In this document: positions 1 through 6,905 of the stretch, in pieces
How positions within the stretch are numbered: the stretch's first letter is position 1
Layout of the letters: each line of letters opens with the position of its first letter
Notes under the pieces: model-generated
Told to the model about the DNA's origin: nothing
Databases searched by the model: none
The model's input: only the letters and a program-made list of their open reading frames with translations
Program-made: the position numbers and the translations under genes
Source: Pseudomonadales bacterium
GTDB lineage: Bacteria; Pseudomonadota; Gammaproteobacteria; Pseudomonadales; Azotimanducaceae
DNA length: 11,454 nucleotides
Assembly (NCBI GenBank): GCA_007128525.1
Contig: SKXG01000258.1
Location: 1 to 11,454, forward strand
Reading direction: 5' to 3'

Positions 1-426
1 GGCTTCCACGGTGGCGGCTATGCAGCAATGCTCGCAAGCATACGCAATGAAGAGCACTTTCGCTGCGCAGTTAGCATAGCGGGCCTGAGTGATCTCGCAG
101 AATACATACGAGACAGGGCGTTTTTCGTAGACAGGCGGTTTACGCCTTTACAAATAGGCCAGGATTCTGACCACTTGGCAAACAACTCACCGCGCCGATT
201 CGCCAGCGAGGTTGGCATCCCGATTCTGCTCATTCATGGAGACCAAGACTGGCTGGTTCGATCCACCCACTCAACGCGTATGGCACGAGCTCTGCGAAAT
301 GCAGACAAACCGCACCATCTCGTTATCATCGAAGGGGCTGACGACAGTTTCAACCGGCAATCCGACCGTGTCAGGATCCTGACCGAGATTGAGTCCTTCC
401 TGTCGAACCACTTGGGCGGAACCTGA
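1..426 (+). CDS. Alpha/beta-hydrolase, prolyl oligopeptidase (S9)-like, C-terminal part only
   Basis: This is the 3' part of a gene that begins before the window; frame 1 is open from base 1 to TGA at 424-426. It has the layout of an S9-type catalytic domain tail. A nucleophile-elbow-like GFHGGGYAAML opens the window, LIHGDQDWLV carries the acidic residue, and a block reading TRMARAL, KPHHLVIIEGADDSF, QSDR and LTEIESFL follows. In active S9 enzymes the elbow is GxSxGGY and the last block carries a catalytic His (GxxH). Here the Ser position reads His and the His position reads Asp, so this copy may be a pseudoenzyme or a variant family; that rests on alignment by eye. A related remnant lies at 8600-8812. 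It converges on the lipoprotein gene across an inverted repeat. The fold is likely; activity is doubtful. Confidence 0.75.
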   Translation, partial: GFHGGGYAAMLASIRNEEHFRCAVSIAGLSDLAEYIRDRAFFVDRRFTPLQIGQDSDHLANNSPRRFASEVGIPILLIHGDQDWLVRSTHSTRMARALRNADKPHHLVIIEGADDSFNRQSDRVRILTEIESFLSNHLGGT

Positions 427-437
427 AGGTCCTGGCC

Positions 438-469
438 GCGGATGAGCCGCAGTACTGTGGCTCATCCGC
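438..469. terminator. Strong inverted repeat between convergent genes, possible bidirectional terminator
   Basis: An 11-bp perfect stem, GCGGATGAGCC and its complement, encloses a spacer that is itself the palindrome CAGTACTG flanked by a G-T pair. Nearly the whole 32 bases can therefore fold into one hairpin. It lies 12 bases after the hydrolase stop and 28 bases before the stop of the minus-strand lipoprotein gene, which is where a shared terminator belongs. No T-run follows on either strand, so it is not a classical intrinsic terminator. It may instead act as a 3'-end stabiliser or a protein-binding site. Confidence 0.5.
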
Positions 470-497
470 TCCCGACAACCATGTCGCGGCCAACACC

Positions 498-1238
498 TCA
501 TCGCAGCACCCCAGCCCGCTCCAGGCGCGCAAGATCACTGTAGGTGCGCCAGCTACCACCGCCCTCCTCAACCCGCGACTGCCAGGTTGATAGCCGGGCC
601 TGATACGCCTGCGGATTATTATTGTCGCTACGCTGACGCTTGATGTTGATCGCCACCACTTCAATGCCCTCCAGATCCAGACCCACATCACGATTCAACC
701 AGGGCGGCAGATCTTCATGCAGATCAGACAGGATAAACAGATAACTGCGTCCGGCATCCGCCTCCGTCAGGAAATCCCTGGCAAGCAGCACACCACCGGT
801 AATATCGCTGTGATAGCTCGGCACCCGGAAACGCTCGAAGAAGGCATTGACCTGAGCCTGGAACGCCCGCTTTTGCTGGTTGGCAAAGCTCGGCCGGCTG
901 TCAAAGCTGGCCCGGGCGATGATGTTGCGCTCGGTAAAACTACTGTTGTCAATAAACGCCACGGCCAGTGAGTCGCCGCCCTCGAGATCCGCCAGCAGAT
1001 AATTGCTCAGACTGCGGGCCTGCATCAACTCACTGGCATAGTCCGACGAGATATCCACCAGCACAAACACCGCACGACTGTTATTGGTGGGTTCACCGCA
1101 ACCCGCAATGAGCAGCGTCAGGCTCGCCAGTACAACCGCCCAGCGCTGCCGCAGTGATGCCAGCTGTGCCCTGGGCGCGCATTGCGCCCAGGGCGAAGCA
1201 AACTGTGTGACTTGAAAGTTTCCCGTCAGGCACATCAT
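498..1238 (-). CDS. Lipoprotein with von Willebrand factor A-like domain
   Basis: This 246-residue protein has a signal sequence ending in the lipobox TLLIAGC, with Cys47 as the predicted lipidation site. Residue +2 is Gly, so there is no inner-membrane retention Asp and outer-membrane anchoring is plausible. Residues 56 to about 200 look like a VWA domain: the MIDAS-like DISSD at 62-66, a candidate Thr at 147 (SDITGG) and an Asp at 172 (FILSDLHED). Such domains bind partner proteins through a divalent metal. The start is supported by an AGGAGGT site at 1246-1252, seven bases before ATG 1238. The stop of the upstream membrane-protein gene lies between that site and the ATG, so translation is probably coupled. 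The region before the hydrophobic core is unusually long (about 33 residues) and its DNA contains an 11-bp hairpin. No closer family is recognised. Confidence 0.72.
   Translation of the reverse strand: MMCLTGNFQVTQFASPWAQCAPRAQLASLRQRWAVVLASLTLLIAGCGEPTNNSRAVFVLVDISSDYASELMQARSLSNYLLADLEGGDSLAVAFIDNSSFTERNIIARASFDSRPSFANQQKRAFQAQVNAFFERFRVPSYHSDITGGVLLARDFLTEADAGRSYLFILSDLHEDLPPWLNRDVGLDLEGIEVVAINIKRQRSDNNNPQAYQARLSTWQSRVEEGGGSWRTYSDLARLERAGVLR
1168..1194. repeat. Perfect 11-bp stem, 5-nt loop hairpin inside the lipoprotein signal-sequence coding region
   Basis: GCCCTGGGCGC and its exact complement are separated by five bases. The hairpin lies 45 to 71 bases into the lipoprotein gene, coding part of the long stretch before the hydrophobic core. 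No ATG, GTG or TTG occurs in frame between the hairpin and the lipobox, so it cannot be placed upstream of the gene by moving the start downstream. No T-run follows. It could slow translation or partly terminate transcription between the two genes. Confidence 0.55.
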
Positions 1239-1241
1239 GGC

Positions 1242-2789
1242 TCATACCTCCTGTGGTGTCAGTCCGGCATCGCCGGAAGCTTCGCCGCCCTTGGCTCTAC
1301 GACCTCGAGGAACATGATCCGACGCCTCCGACTTCGGGCCTTTGCGCTCATCATCCTTACCGGCAGGCTGGTCATCATCAGATTCGGCAGCAGTTGTTCC
1401 CCGGTCACGACTGGCCAGCACCAGACGTTCGATGCCCAACGGCACCATGATGACAAGATCGTAAAGGCTCACCAGCATCTTGCTCAGATGATTGGCCACA
1501 CCACCGAACAGGCGCATGGTCAGCCGCAGTGCACGAAGCACGCCTACGACAAGCAGGCCCAGCACCGTGCGCAGCGAATGCACAAAGGCCTCCAGCGGAA
1601 TCGCCACAAAAGCCAAAGCAAAGGGCAGAACGAAGCCCAGCACGAGCTGTCCGATCGACGGAATCCAGCGGAACTGGGCTTCGGCCGCCGCCGCGCCGGC
1701 CAGTGACTGCGCCAACGCCTCGCGATCCATGGCCAGCAAATCGCGCATGTACGCCAGCGACGCCTCGATCGTGGCGAAGATCAGCAGGATGGTGAACGCA
1801 GCGATCGCCATCCGCTTGCGCATGCGGTCATCCATGCTGCCGATCATCGGAAACAGCCGGGTGATTTGCAGGGACTCCAGCAAGAAAATACCCATGCTGA
1901 TCTCCACCAGAATGATCACCAGAGCCGCGATATCCGAGGTGCGCACCGAGCCGATATAGCTGGCACCACCCACCATCTCCGACATGGGCAAAGCGATCAG
2001 GTGAAAGTTGATCAGACCGCCAAAAGCGGCAATCACCAACACCAGGCTGGCGATAAAAAACTGCGTCAATGATGAAGCCGTCAGTGCATGCACCGCCTTG
2101 TCTTCAGCCTTGCGCAGGCTCTCGTAGCGCGCCATCTGATTGTCGATAGCTTTGGTGCGCTCATCCAGGCCGGTAATGGTCTGATGAACCTTCTCCATGT
2201 TCTGCTTCAGGCCCCGCCAGTCGCCCCGCATGCCGTTCAAAGTCCGGTGACGCTCATTGACGCTCTTCTGGAATACCTTCAGCGTCTGCTGATGCGAGGT
2301 CTCCACCACTTGCTTGATGTTATCAAGCACTTTCACCACGGCCGGATCACCGGAACTCGGCAAGGACGAGATGGTTTCAACGACGTCGGACCAGGCCGGT
2401 GGCAATGGGGCTTCCAAGGCCGCAGCCTGATAGTCGGCCTCCACCTTCTGCAAGGTGTCGGCAAGCCTGCGATGCAGAGCCGGATATTGACTCAGATCAC
2501 GCTCCACAAGGGCATTGACGCGATTGAACTCTCGCTCGATGGCCTTCTCCGTGGCATCCCGCCCCATGGCGAGAAGTACATCACGGTTGCGTACCATCAC
2601 GCGCTGCTCCAATTGCCGGATGCTGGCCGCGGACAGCCGCATGGCGCTGTACAGCGCACGTCCGGTACTGCGCAGCAACTGGTGTGCGTGCGGGCGGCCG
2701 AAGTACAGCAAAGTGATGATGATCAGCAGCCAGACCGCCAAAGACAGCGCTGGAGAAGCCGACCAGACAGTGAGTAGCTCTGTTGACAT
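1242..2789 (-). CDS. Polytopic inner-membrane protein with long coiled-coil region, function unknown
   Basis: I chose ATG 2789 (515 residues) because AGGGTGA lies just upstream; a GTG at 2798 would add three residues but has no such site. A first membrane segment covers about residues 12-30. Residues 40 to about 235 are hydrophilic, helical and heptad-rich (IRQLEQRV, HRTLNGMRGDW, ITGLDERTKAIDNQ). About five more hydrophobic segments follow, near 242-266, 286-306, 326-348, 377-400 and 406-425. The last 55 residues are polar and strongly charged, probably cytoplasmic. I do not recognise the family; mechanosensing, scaffolding or assembly roles would fit the architecture but are guesses. It is the first gene of a two-gene unit with the VWA-like lipoprotein and is divergent from the two-component pair, which suggests a shared function. 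Confidence 0.7.
   Translation of the reverse strand: MSTELLTVWSASPALSLAVWLLIIITLLYFGRPHAHQLLRSTGRALYSAMRLSAASIRQLEQRVMVRNRDVLLAMGRDATEKAIEREFNRVNALVERDLSQYPALHRRLADTLQKVEADYQAAALEAPLPPAWSDVVETISSLPSSGDPAVVKVLDNIKQVVETSHQQTLKVFQKSVNERHRTLNGMRGDWRGLKQNMEKVHQTITGLDERTKAIDNQMARYESLRKAEDKAVHALTASSLTQFFIASLVLVIAAFGGLINFHLIALPMSEMVGGASYIGSVRTSDIAALVIILVEISMGIFLLESLQITRLFPMIGSMDDRMRKRMAIAAFTILLIFATIEASLAYMRDLLAMDREALAQSLAGAAAAEAQFRWIPSIGQLVLGFVLPFALAFVAIPLEAFVHSLRTVLGLLVVGVLRALRLTMRLFGGVANHLSKMLVSLYDLVIMVPLGIERLVLASRDRGTTAAESDDDQPAGKDDERKGPKSEASDHVPRGRRAKGGEASGDAGLTPQEV
1246..1252 (-). promoter_or_regulatory. Shine-Dalgarno site of the lipoprotein gene, inside the end of the upstream gene
   Basis: AGGAGGT on the minus strand overlaps the last sense codons of the membrane-protein gene. 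It is followed by that gene's TGA (1242-1244) and then, seven bases after the site, by ATG 1238 with a second in-frame ATG at 1235. It fixes the lipoprotein start and implies coupled translation. Confidence 0.75.
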
Positions 2790-2833
2790 GATGCTCACCC
2801 TGTTGTTGGTTGTGTTTCATGGCCCCGAAACGG

Positions 2834-2874
2834 GTGCCGGCAATTACGACGTGCCCAGTGTTACCGGCGCCGGT
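2834..2874. promoter_or_regulatory. Candidate operator: 17-bp-period tandem repeat overlapping a 12-bp palindrome
   Basis: The 143-nt gap between the divergent membrane-protein and response-regulator genes contains GTGCC-N5-TTAC twice, at 2834-2847 and 2851-2864, with a 17-bp period. It also contains the perfect palindrome ACCGGCGCCGGT at 2863-2874, which overlaps the second copy. OmpR-family regulators commonly bind direct repeats, so autoregulation by the neighbouring regulator is a natural guess. A 17-bp period is not the usual 10-11 bp. I could not place convincing -35/-10 elements for either gene. Confidence 0.35.
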
Positions 2875-2932
2875 GAAAAATCTGTGAGTAGACTGGAAGT
2901 GAAGTGGTAGGCGAAGATGGAGGCACGGGCCG

Positions 2933-3754
2933 ATGGCTCGGATATTGTGGGTAGAGGACCAGTCACACTGGATCAACAAGCTCCTGCCCGTGCTGCAAGG
3001 CCAGGCTTTTGATGATGCACCCACTGCAGTGACGGTGTTCAAGTTCGCCGAAGCAGCCTGCCAGCACATCCAGCTGGCCAACTCAGACCAGCGGCCGGAT
3101 CTTGCACTTCTCGACGCCCACATGAACGGCAATGACCAAGCCGGCTTTTCGGTGTCCCGGGCGCTGCACCGCAAATGGCCAGGACTGCCCATCATCTACC
3201 TGTCCGAACACAGTGGCACCAACATTGAACAGGCTGCCTTCGAAGCCATCGGCACCGAAGACTTCGTTGCCAAGCACCAGCGCAATGTCGAAGGCGTACT
3301 GTGCTGGCGCATCAAGGCCGTGCTGCGGCAACGCCAGCTGAGCGACACGCACAGCACCACCGGCTCGGACAGCGCCGGCGAGCTGCTGCGTAGCGGCCCC
3401 CTGACACTGGATCTGACGACCTGGGATGTCTACTGGCAAGGGCAGAAACTTATGAATCCCAGCAACCCCAAACGCCCACTGGCACCGATGCCTCGCAAGA
3501 TCCTGCGTCATCTGATCGAGGCCTCGCCGCGCGCTCTGACCACTGAGCGTATCGCCGAACTGCTCGATGCCGACCCTGAGCACTTCTCCTACGCCAACTA
3601 CCGCCAGCACATCCGCACGCTGCGCCTGTCCTTCGATCACGCCATGGGAGGACGAGGTGTCTTCCTGGCGCTATGCAAGGATGGGTCCGGCATCGTCACC
3701 TTTGGCGATGCCGGTGCCTATTGCTGGAAGCCATCGGGAGACCCTGAGTCATGA
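2933..3754 (+). CDS. Response regulator, REC domain plus OmpR-type winged helix
   Basis: The protein has 273 residues. The N-terminal receiver domain (about 1-125) has the acidic pair in WVEDQ (8-9), the phosphoacceptor Asp61 in ALLDAHM, Ser91 in IIYLSEH and Lys114 in DFVAKH, so all catalytic positions are present. After a linker, residues of about 155-265 match an OmpR/PhoB-type DNA-binding domain, with GPLTLDLTTWDV at its start and a recognition-helix region around YANYRQHIRTLRLSF. It should be phosphorylated by the kinase encoded next to it and act as a transcription factor. The start ATG 2933 follows GGAGG at 2919-2923. Its stop overlaps the kinase start (ATGA), indicating an operon. A likely target is the divergent membrane-protein and lipoprotein unit, inferred from position only. 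Confidence 0.88.
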   Translation: MARILWVEDQSHWINKLLPVLQGQAFDDAPTAVTVFKFAEAACQHIQLANSDQRPDLALLDAHMNGNDQAGFSVSRALHRKWPGLPIIYLSEHSGTNIEQAAFEAIGTEDFVAKHQRNVEGVLCWRIKAVLRQRQLSDTHSTTGSDSAGELLRSGPLTLDLTTWDVYWQGQKLMNPSNPKRPLAPMPRKILRHLIEASPRALTTERIAELLDADPEHFSYANYRQHIRTLRLSFDHAMGGRGVFLALCKDGSGIVTFGDAGAYCWKPSGDPES

Positions 3755-5394
3755 CTGATGCATCCGGAAGTCCCCCGCGCGAGAGGGTTCGGAGTGTCCG
3801 CTTTCCGATCCTGAGCATGTCCGCCGCGCTGCTATGCCTGGCCTGGCTTGCCCTCGCCCAGGCACCTGGCTTGCCCGGCGATATACAGATTCCGACCACA
3901 TGGCAGAGCAAAGAGGTAATGGCGACGCTGGCCGTCGCAGTAACCCTGCTGGCGCTGTTCGACCTGCGCCGCTATCACCGCCAGCGTCAGCTGCAGGGTC
4001 AGGAGATCACCCAATTGCAAACCCTGGTAGGCGAACTCTGGGAGAGCAAGAAGCAGCTACAGCTGAAAGCACACACCTATTCGGGTCACGCCGACAAACT
4101 GAAACTCTTTATCAGCGACAAGCTGCTGGAATACATCGAATACGATGAGAAGTTTCTGCACTTTAAGAGCATCGCAGCCGAAGTCCGACACAACGGCGTT
4201 ATCAGCTATGACAAGGTGCAGTCAGCTTTGCAACAAGCGCTGACCAAAGCCAGGCAGGCTGAGGACTTGGCACAAGGCGACGGTGAAGCCCAAACCTATC
4301 AGTCGGCGCTTGATGCCATGCGCTATCTGTGGGACCTGCTGGACCTCTCCACCGCAGACAATCTTGCCCTGCACATTGGTAATCTGCTGTGCGAGTGTGA
4401 GGAGCAATACTGTCAGCAACTATTGGAGATCGAACAGGCCGGACAACTACCTTTCGAGCCCGTGTACGACCCCCAACTTGCTGCCTGGCGGGCTCTGGCA
4501 CTCGTCCATCAGGAGCCGATGCCGACACCGGTCGCGCAGGAGCGCTACCAAATCGACGACGGCAAATGGTACGCGAGTCTGGCGCCAACCGGCATGCTGC
4601 TCGGCAATGCCAACCACTTCGTGCTGCTGCTTGAGAACCTGCTGCGCAATGCACAGTTCTTCTCGGCACGCCGTGGCTATAAGACGCCATCGGCAGCAAT
4701 CGCCTTTACCCTGGCTGAGGAACAAGGCCAGGTCGTATTGCGTATTTACAATCGCGGGCCGCACATTCCTGAAGACAGCTTTGACAAGCTGTTCCAGCTT
4801 GGCTTCTCAACCCGCCGATCGCTGGAGCATCAGGGGCGCGGCCTGGGCCTGTACTTCGTCGATCAGATCGTAAAGGGTTATGAGGGCCGTATCCGCGTGC
4901 AGAACGTACACACCCTGCAGACGCAGTATGCCGTCAGAATTGCACTGGACGACGACAGTGTGCTGACCGAAGTAATCTCAGTGATCGTGGAAGACGGCAA
5001 GCCACAGTGCCTTACGGAAGACGGCAACCTGACAGATGAGCGAAGCTGGTCGTTCGAGCAGCCACTGCAGAGCATTGAAGTCACCATCACCGGTAGCGGG
5101 TCGACCCAGCCACTGCGTGACTTCGAGACGAAGGGCAGGCAGGAGCGTTTCGACCCGGCGCATCCGGAACGACCGCATTGGCGGTTCACCTACAAACCGA
5201 AGCGCCATGCCCACGAACTGGTATTCGAACCGTTGAACATCAATGGGGTTGAGTTCGAGATCACGCTGCCAACAGCGCAGGCGCGTCTGGAAGGCAGTGA
5301 CCTGGTACTCGAGGACAATATCGACGCAGAGGTGGAGCGGCTCGACGCGCGGTTCGAACACGCGGTGAAAGGCAACGGTGATACGCGCGACTAA
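3751..5394 (+). CDS. Membrane histidine kinase with unusual H-box and C-terminal insertion
   Basis: The protein has 547 residues. Two membrane segments (about 19-38 and 55-71) are separated by only about 16 residues, so there is no sizeable periplasmic sensor domain. A coiled-coil linker (75-130) leads to the dimerisation region. The ATPase domain is clear: N box LLLENLLRNA (292-301), G1-like IYNRGPHIP (332-340) with Asn where Asp is usual, F-box-like LFQLGFSTR (347-355) and G2 GRGLGLYFV (362-370). The phosphoacceptor is uncertain: IAAEVRHNG (141-149) aligns with the usual AHExRNP block only with Ala at the His position, leaving His147 as a candidate. About 100 residues of beta-rich sequence separate the domain core from a terminal-strand-like GVEFEITLP (499-507). 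Its start overlaps the regulator stop. It most likely phosphorylates that regulator. The signal may come through membrane partners such as the divergently encoded protein; this is inference. Confidence 0.82.
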   Translation: MTDASGSPPRERVRSVRFPILSMSAALLCLAWLALAQAPGLPGDIQIPTTWQSKEVMATLAVAVTLLALFDLRRYHRQRQLQGQEITQLQTLVGELWESKKQLQLKAHTYSGHADKLKLFISDKLLEYIEYDEKFLHFKSIAAEVRHNGVISYDKVQSALQQALTKARQAEDLAQGDGEAQTYQSALDAMRYLWDLLDLSTADNLALHIGNLLCECEEQYCQQLLEIEQAGQLPFEPVYDPQLAAWRALALVHQEPMPTPVAQERYQIDDGKWYASLAPTGMLLGNANHFVLLLENLLRNAQFFSARRGYKTPSAAIAFTLAEEQGQVVLRIYNRGPHIPEDSFDKLFQLGFSTRRSLEHQGRGLGLYFVDQIVKGYEGRIRVQNVHTLQTQYAVRIALDDDSVLTEVISVIVEDGKPQCLTEDGNLTDERSWSFEQPLQSIEVTITGSGSTQPLRDFETKGRQERFDPAHPERPHWRFTYKPKRHAHELVFEPLNINGVEFEITLPTAQARLEGSDLVLEDNIDAEVERLDARFEHAVKGNGDTRD

Positions 5395-5410
5395 CTTGGC
5401 CGACAGCGGC

Positions 5411-6841
5411 TCAGAGCTGACCGGCCCGCATGGCATCCAGCAGCGCCATCTGACGATGGTCGGGATCCTTGGCTACACGCACGGCCAGTTCCCGGGCCTG
5501 CACCTGGGCCTCCTGCATAACAGCATCGGCATTGAGTGTCAGCGCTTCACCGTCATCGACCAGAATCCGTCCAGCCACCATCACGGTGCGAACCTCGTGC
5601 CCCGACGCCGCATACACCAGGTTCGGTACGATGTTGCGTACCGGCGACGCCAGTACCGGCGACAGGTTCGGCTGGCCCAGATCGACCAGAATCAGGTCCG
5701 CCTGCATGCCGGGGGCAAGTCGCCCGACGCGATCACCCAGACCAAGCGCCTGCGCGCCTTCGACTGTGGCCATGCGCAACACCTCCCAGGCAGGCATCCG
5801 TGTCGGATCGCGATAGCGGATTTTGTTGAACAGCGCGGTGAGTTTCATTTCATTGAAGATGTTGTTGCAGTTGTTGCCGCTGGCCTGATCCGAGCCCAGT
5901 GCAACCAGCCCGCCCGCTTCGCGAAAAGCCTGCGCCGGCGGTACGACCCCGTCGATGATCCCGATGCTGCCCGAGCACAGCACCATATGCGCACCACTGC
6001 GAGCAATCCGGGCAGCCTCCACATCGCTGGCTTCGGTCAGGTGCACGGCCAGTAACTGCGCATCGAGCAAGCCGATGTCTGCCAGCAGTTCCGGCGTGCG
6101 ATGACCATAGCGCATTTGCAACTGCTCCATTTCACGATCCCCCTGGGCGACGTGCATATGGATCATCCAGCCTTCGCGCTCGGCAATCCTTTTGATCTCT
6201 AGCAGATGTTCGCGCAACACCATATCCGCGCCCTGCGGCCCGAGCATCACCTGGATGCGTCCGTCCGCGGCGCCATGCCAGTCGCGTCCAAAACGTACTG
6301 CTTTGTCAATCGCCTGGTCGCCGGTTTCCTTGTCCAGTGGATACAGATCACCCAGCAGCCACCCCGCCATGCCACCCGGTGGCAGCGCATTGATGGTTGG
6401 TGTCAGCACGGCACGAACGCCGGCATCGGCATAAGTCTCGGCCCAACCCGGTATGGGGTTCGTATAATCTCCAAAGGTGGTGGTGCCGGCGCGCAGGGCT
6501 TCCAGTACATTGAGCTTTACACCGGCCAGCGCGGCATCACGGGACAGATGCCGCGAGTATGGCGCCAGCGCCTTCTGCATCCAGTGCGCGACGTCTTGCG
6601 CGACACCACGCAGTATGGCCAGTGGGGTATGCATATGGGCATCAATCAGCCCCGGCAGCACGGCGCAGCCCGTCGCATCCAGCGCCTGATGGTTCGGAAA
6701 CTGCAACCGCATGTCAGTCTCGGGCCCAACTGCGGCGATCTCGCTGCCGGTCACCACGACGGCCCCGTCTTCGATGTAGCCGACACCGCTCCCCTGCATC
6801 GTGAACAGGTGACCACCGTGTATCAAAATCGGCTTGGTCAT
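5411..6841 (-). CDS. Amidohydrolase, TRZ/ATZ (cytosine deaminase-like) family
   Basis: This 476-residue metal-dependent hydrolase belongs to the family of MTA/SAH deaminases and triazine hydrolases. Metal-site residues are visible: HxH in GLIDAHMHT (69 and 71), His230 in IHMHVAQ, His267 in LLAVHLTE and Asp318 in GSDQASGNN. The C-terminal MATVEGAQALGLGDRVGRLAPGMQADLI block is typical of the superfamily. Two positions depart from the deaminases: the Glu three residues after the third His is Gln233, and the usual HCPxSN block reads LCSGSI. A purine-nucleoside or triazine substrate should therefore not be assumed. ATG 6841 is preceded by GGGGAGG five to six bases away. The gene is divergent from the alpha/beta hydrolase (64-nt gap) and converges on the kinase gene with 16 nt between. 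It is probably cytoplasmic. Confidence 0.85.
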   Translation of the reverse strand: MTKPILIHGGHLFTMQGSGVGYIEDGAVVVTGSEIAAVGPETDMRLQFPNHQALDATGCAVLPGLIDAHMHTPLAILRGVAQDVAHWMQKALAPYSRHLSRDAALAGVKLNVLEALRAGTTTFGDYTNPIPGWAETYADAGVRAVLTPTINALPPGGMAGWLLGDLYPLDKETGDQAIDKAVRFGRDWHGAADGRIQVMLGPQGADMVLREHLLEIKRIAEREGWMIHMHVAQGDREMEQLQMRYGHRTPELLADIGLLDAQLLAVHLTEASDVEAARIARSGAHMVLCSGSIGIIDGVVPPAQAFREAGGLVALGSDQASGNNCNNIFNEMKLTALFNKIRYRDPTRMPAWEVLRMATVEGAQALGLGDRVGRLAPGMQADLILVDLGQPNLSPVLASPVRNIVPNLVYAASGHEVRTVMVAGRILVDDGEALTLNADAVMQEAQVQARELAVRVAKDPDHRQMALLDAMRAGQL

Positions 6842-6867
6842 GTCGCCTCCCCGCTGTTATGTTCTGT

Positions 6868-6894
6868 GATCAGGCGAAAGCATACCGGATCAGG
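6868..6894. promoter_or_regulatory. Direct repeat GATCAGG, 20-bp period, between divergent metabolic genes
   Basis: GATCAGG occurs at 6868-6874 and 6888-6894, exactly 20 bp (about two helical turns) apart. Both lie in the 64-nt region that must hold the promoters of the amidohydrolase and the alpha/beta hydrolase. The second copy overlaps the AGGGAG ribosome-binding site of the hydrolase gene, so its conservation may have another cause. Clear -35/-10 hexamers were not found. Confidence 0.2.
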
Positions 6895-6905
6895 GAGACC
6901 CAGCG

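Noticed and set aside
2088-2777. Long open frame (229 codons) on the plus strand opposite the membrane-protein gene
   Set aside because: The minus-strand frame has coherent membrane segments, a coiled-coil region and a good ribosome-binding site; this plus-strand frame has low-complexity His/Arg/Gln-rich composition typical of antisense shadows.
2821-2838. Small hairpin CCCG-AAA-CGGG in the divergent intergenic region
   Set aside because: The four-base stem is too short to distinguish from chance in GC-rich DNA.
5378-6055. Plus-strand frame of 225 codons overlapping the kinase end and the amidohydrolase
   Set aside because: It is antisense to conserved amidohydrolase motifs and starts inside the kinase gene; no motifs of its own.
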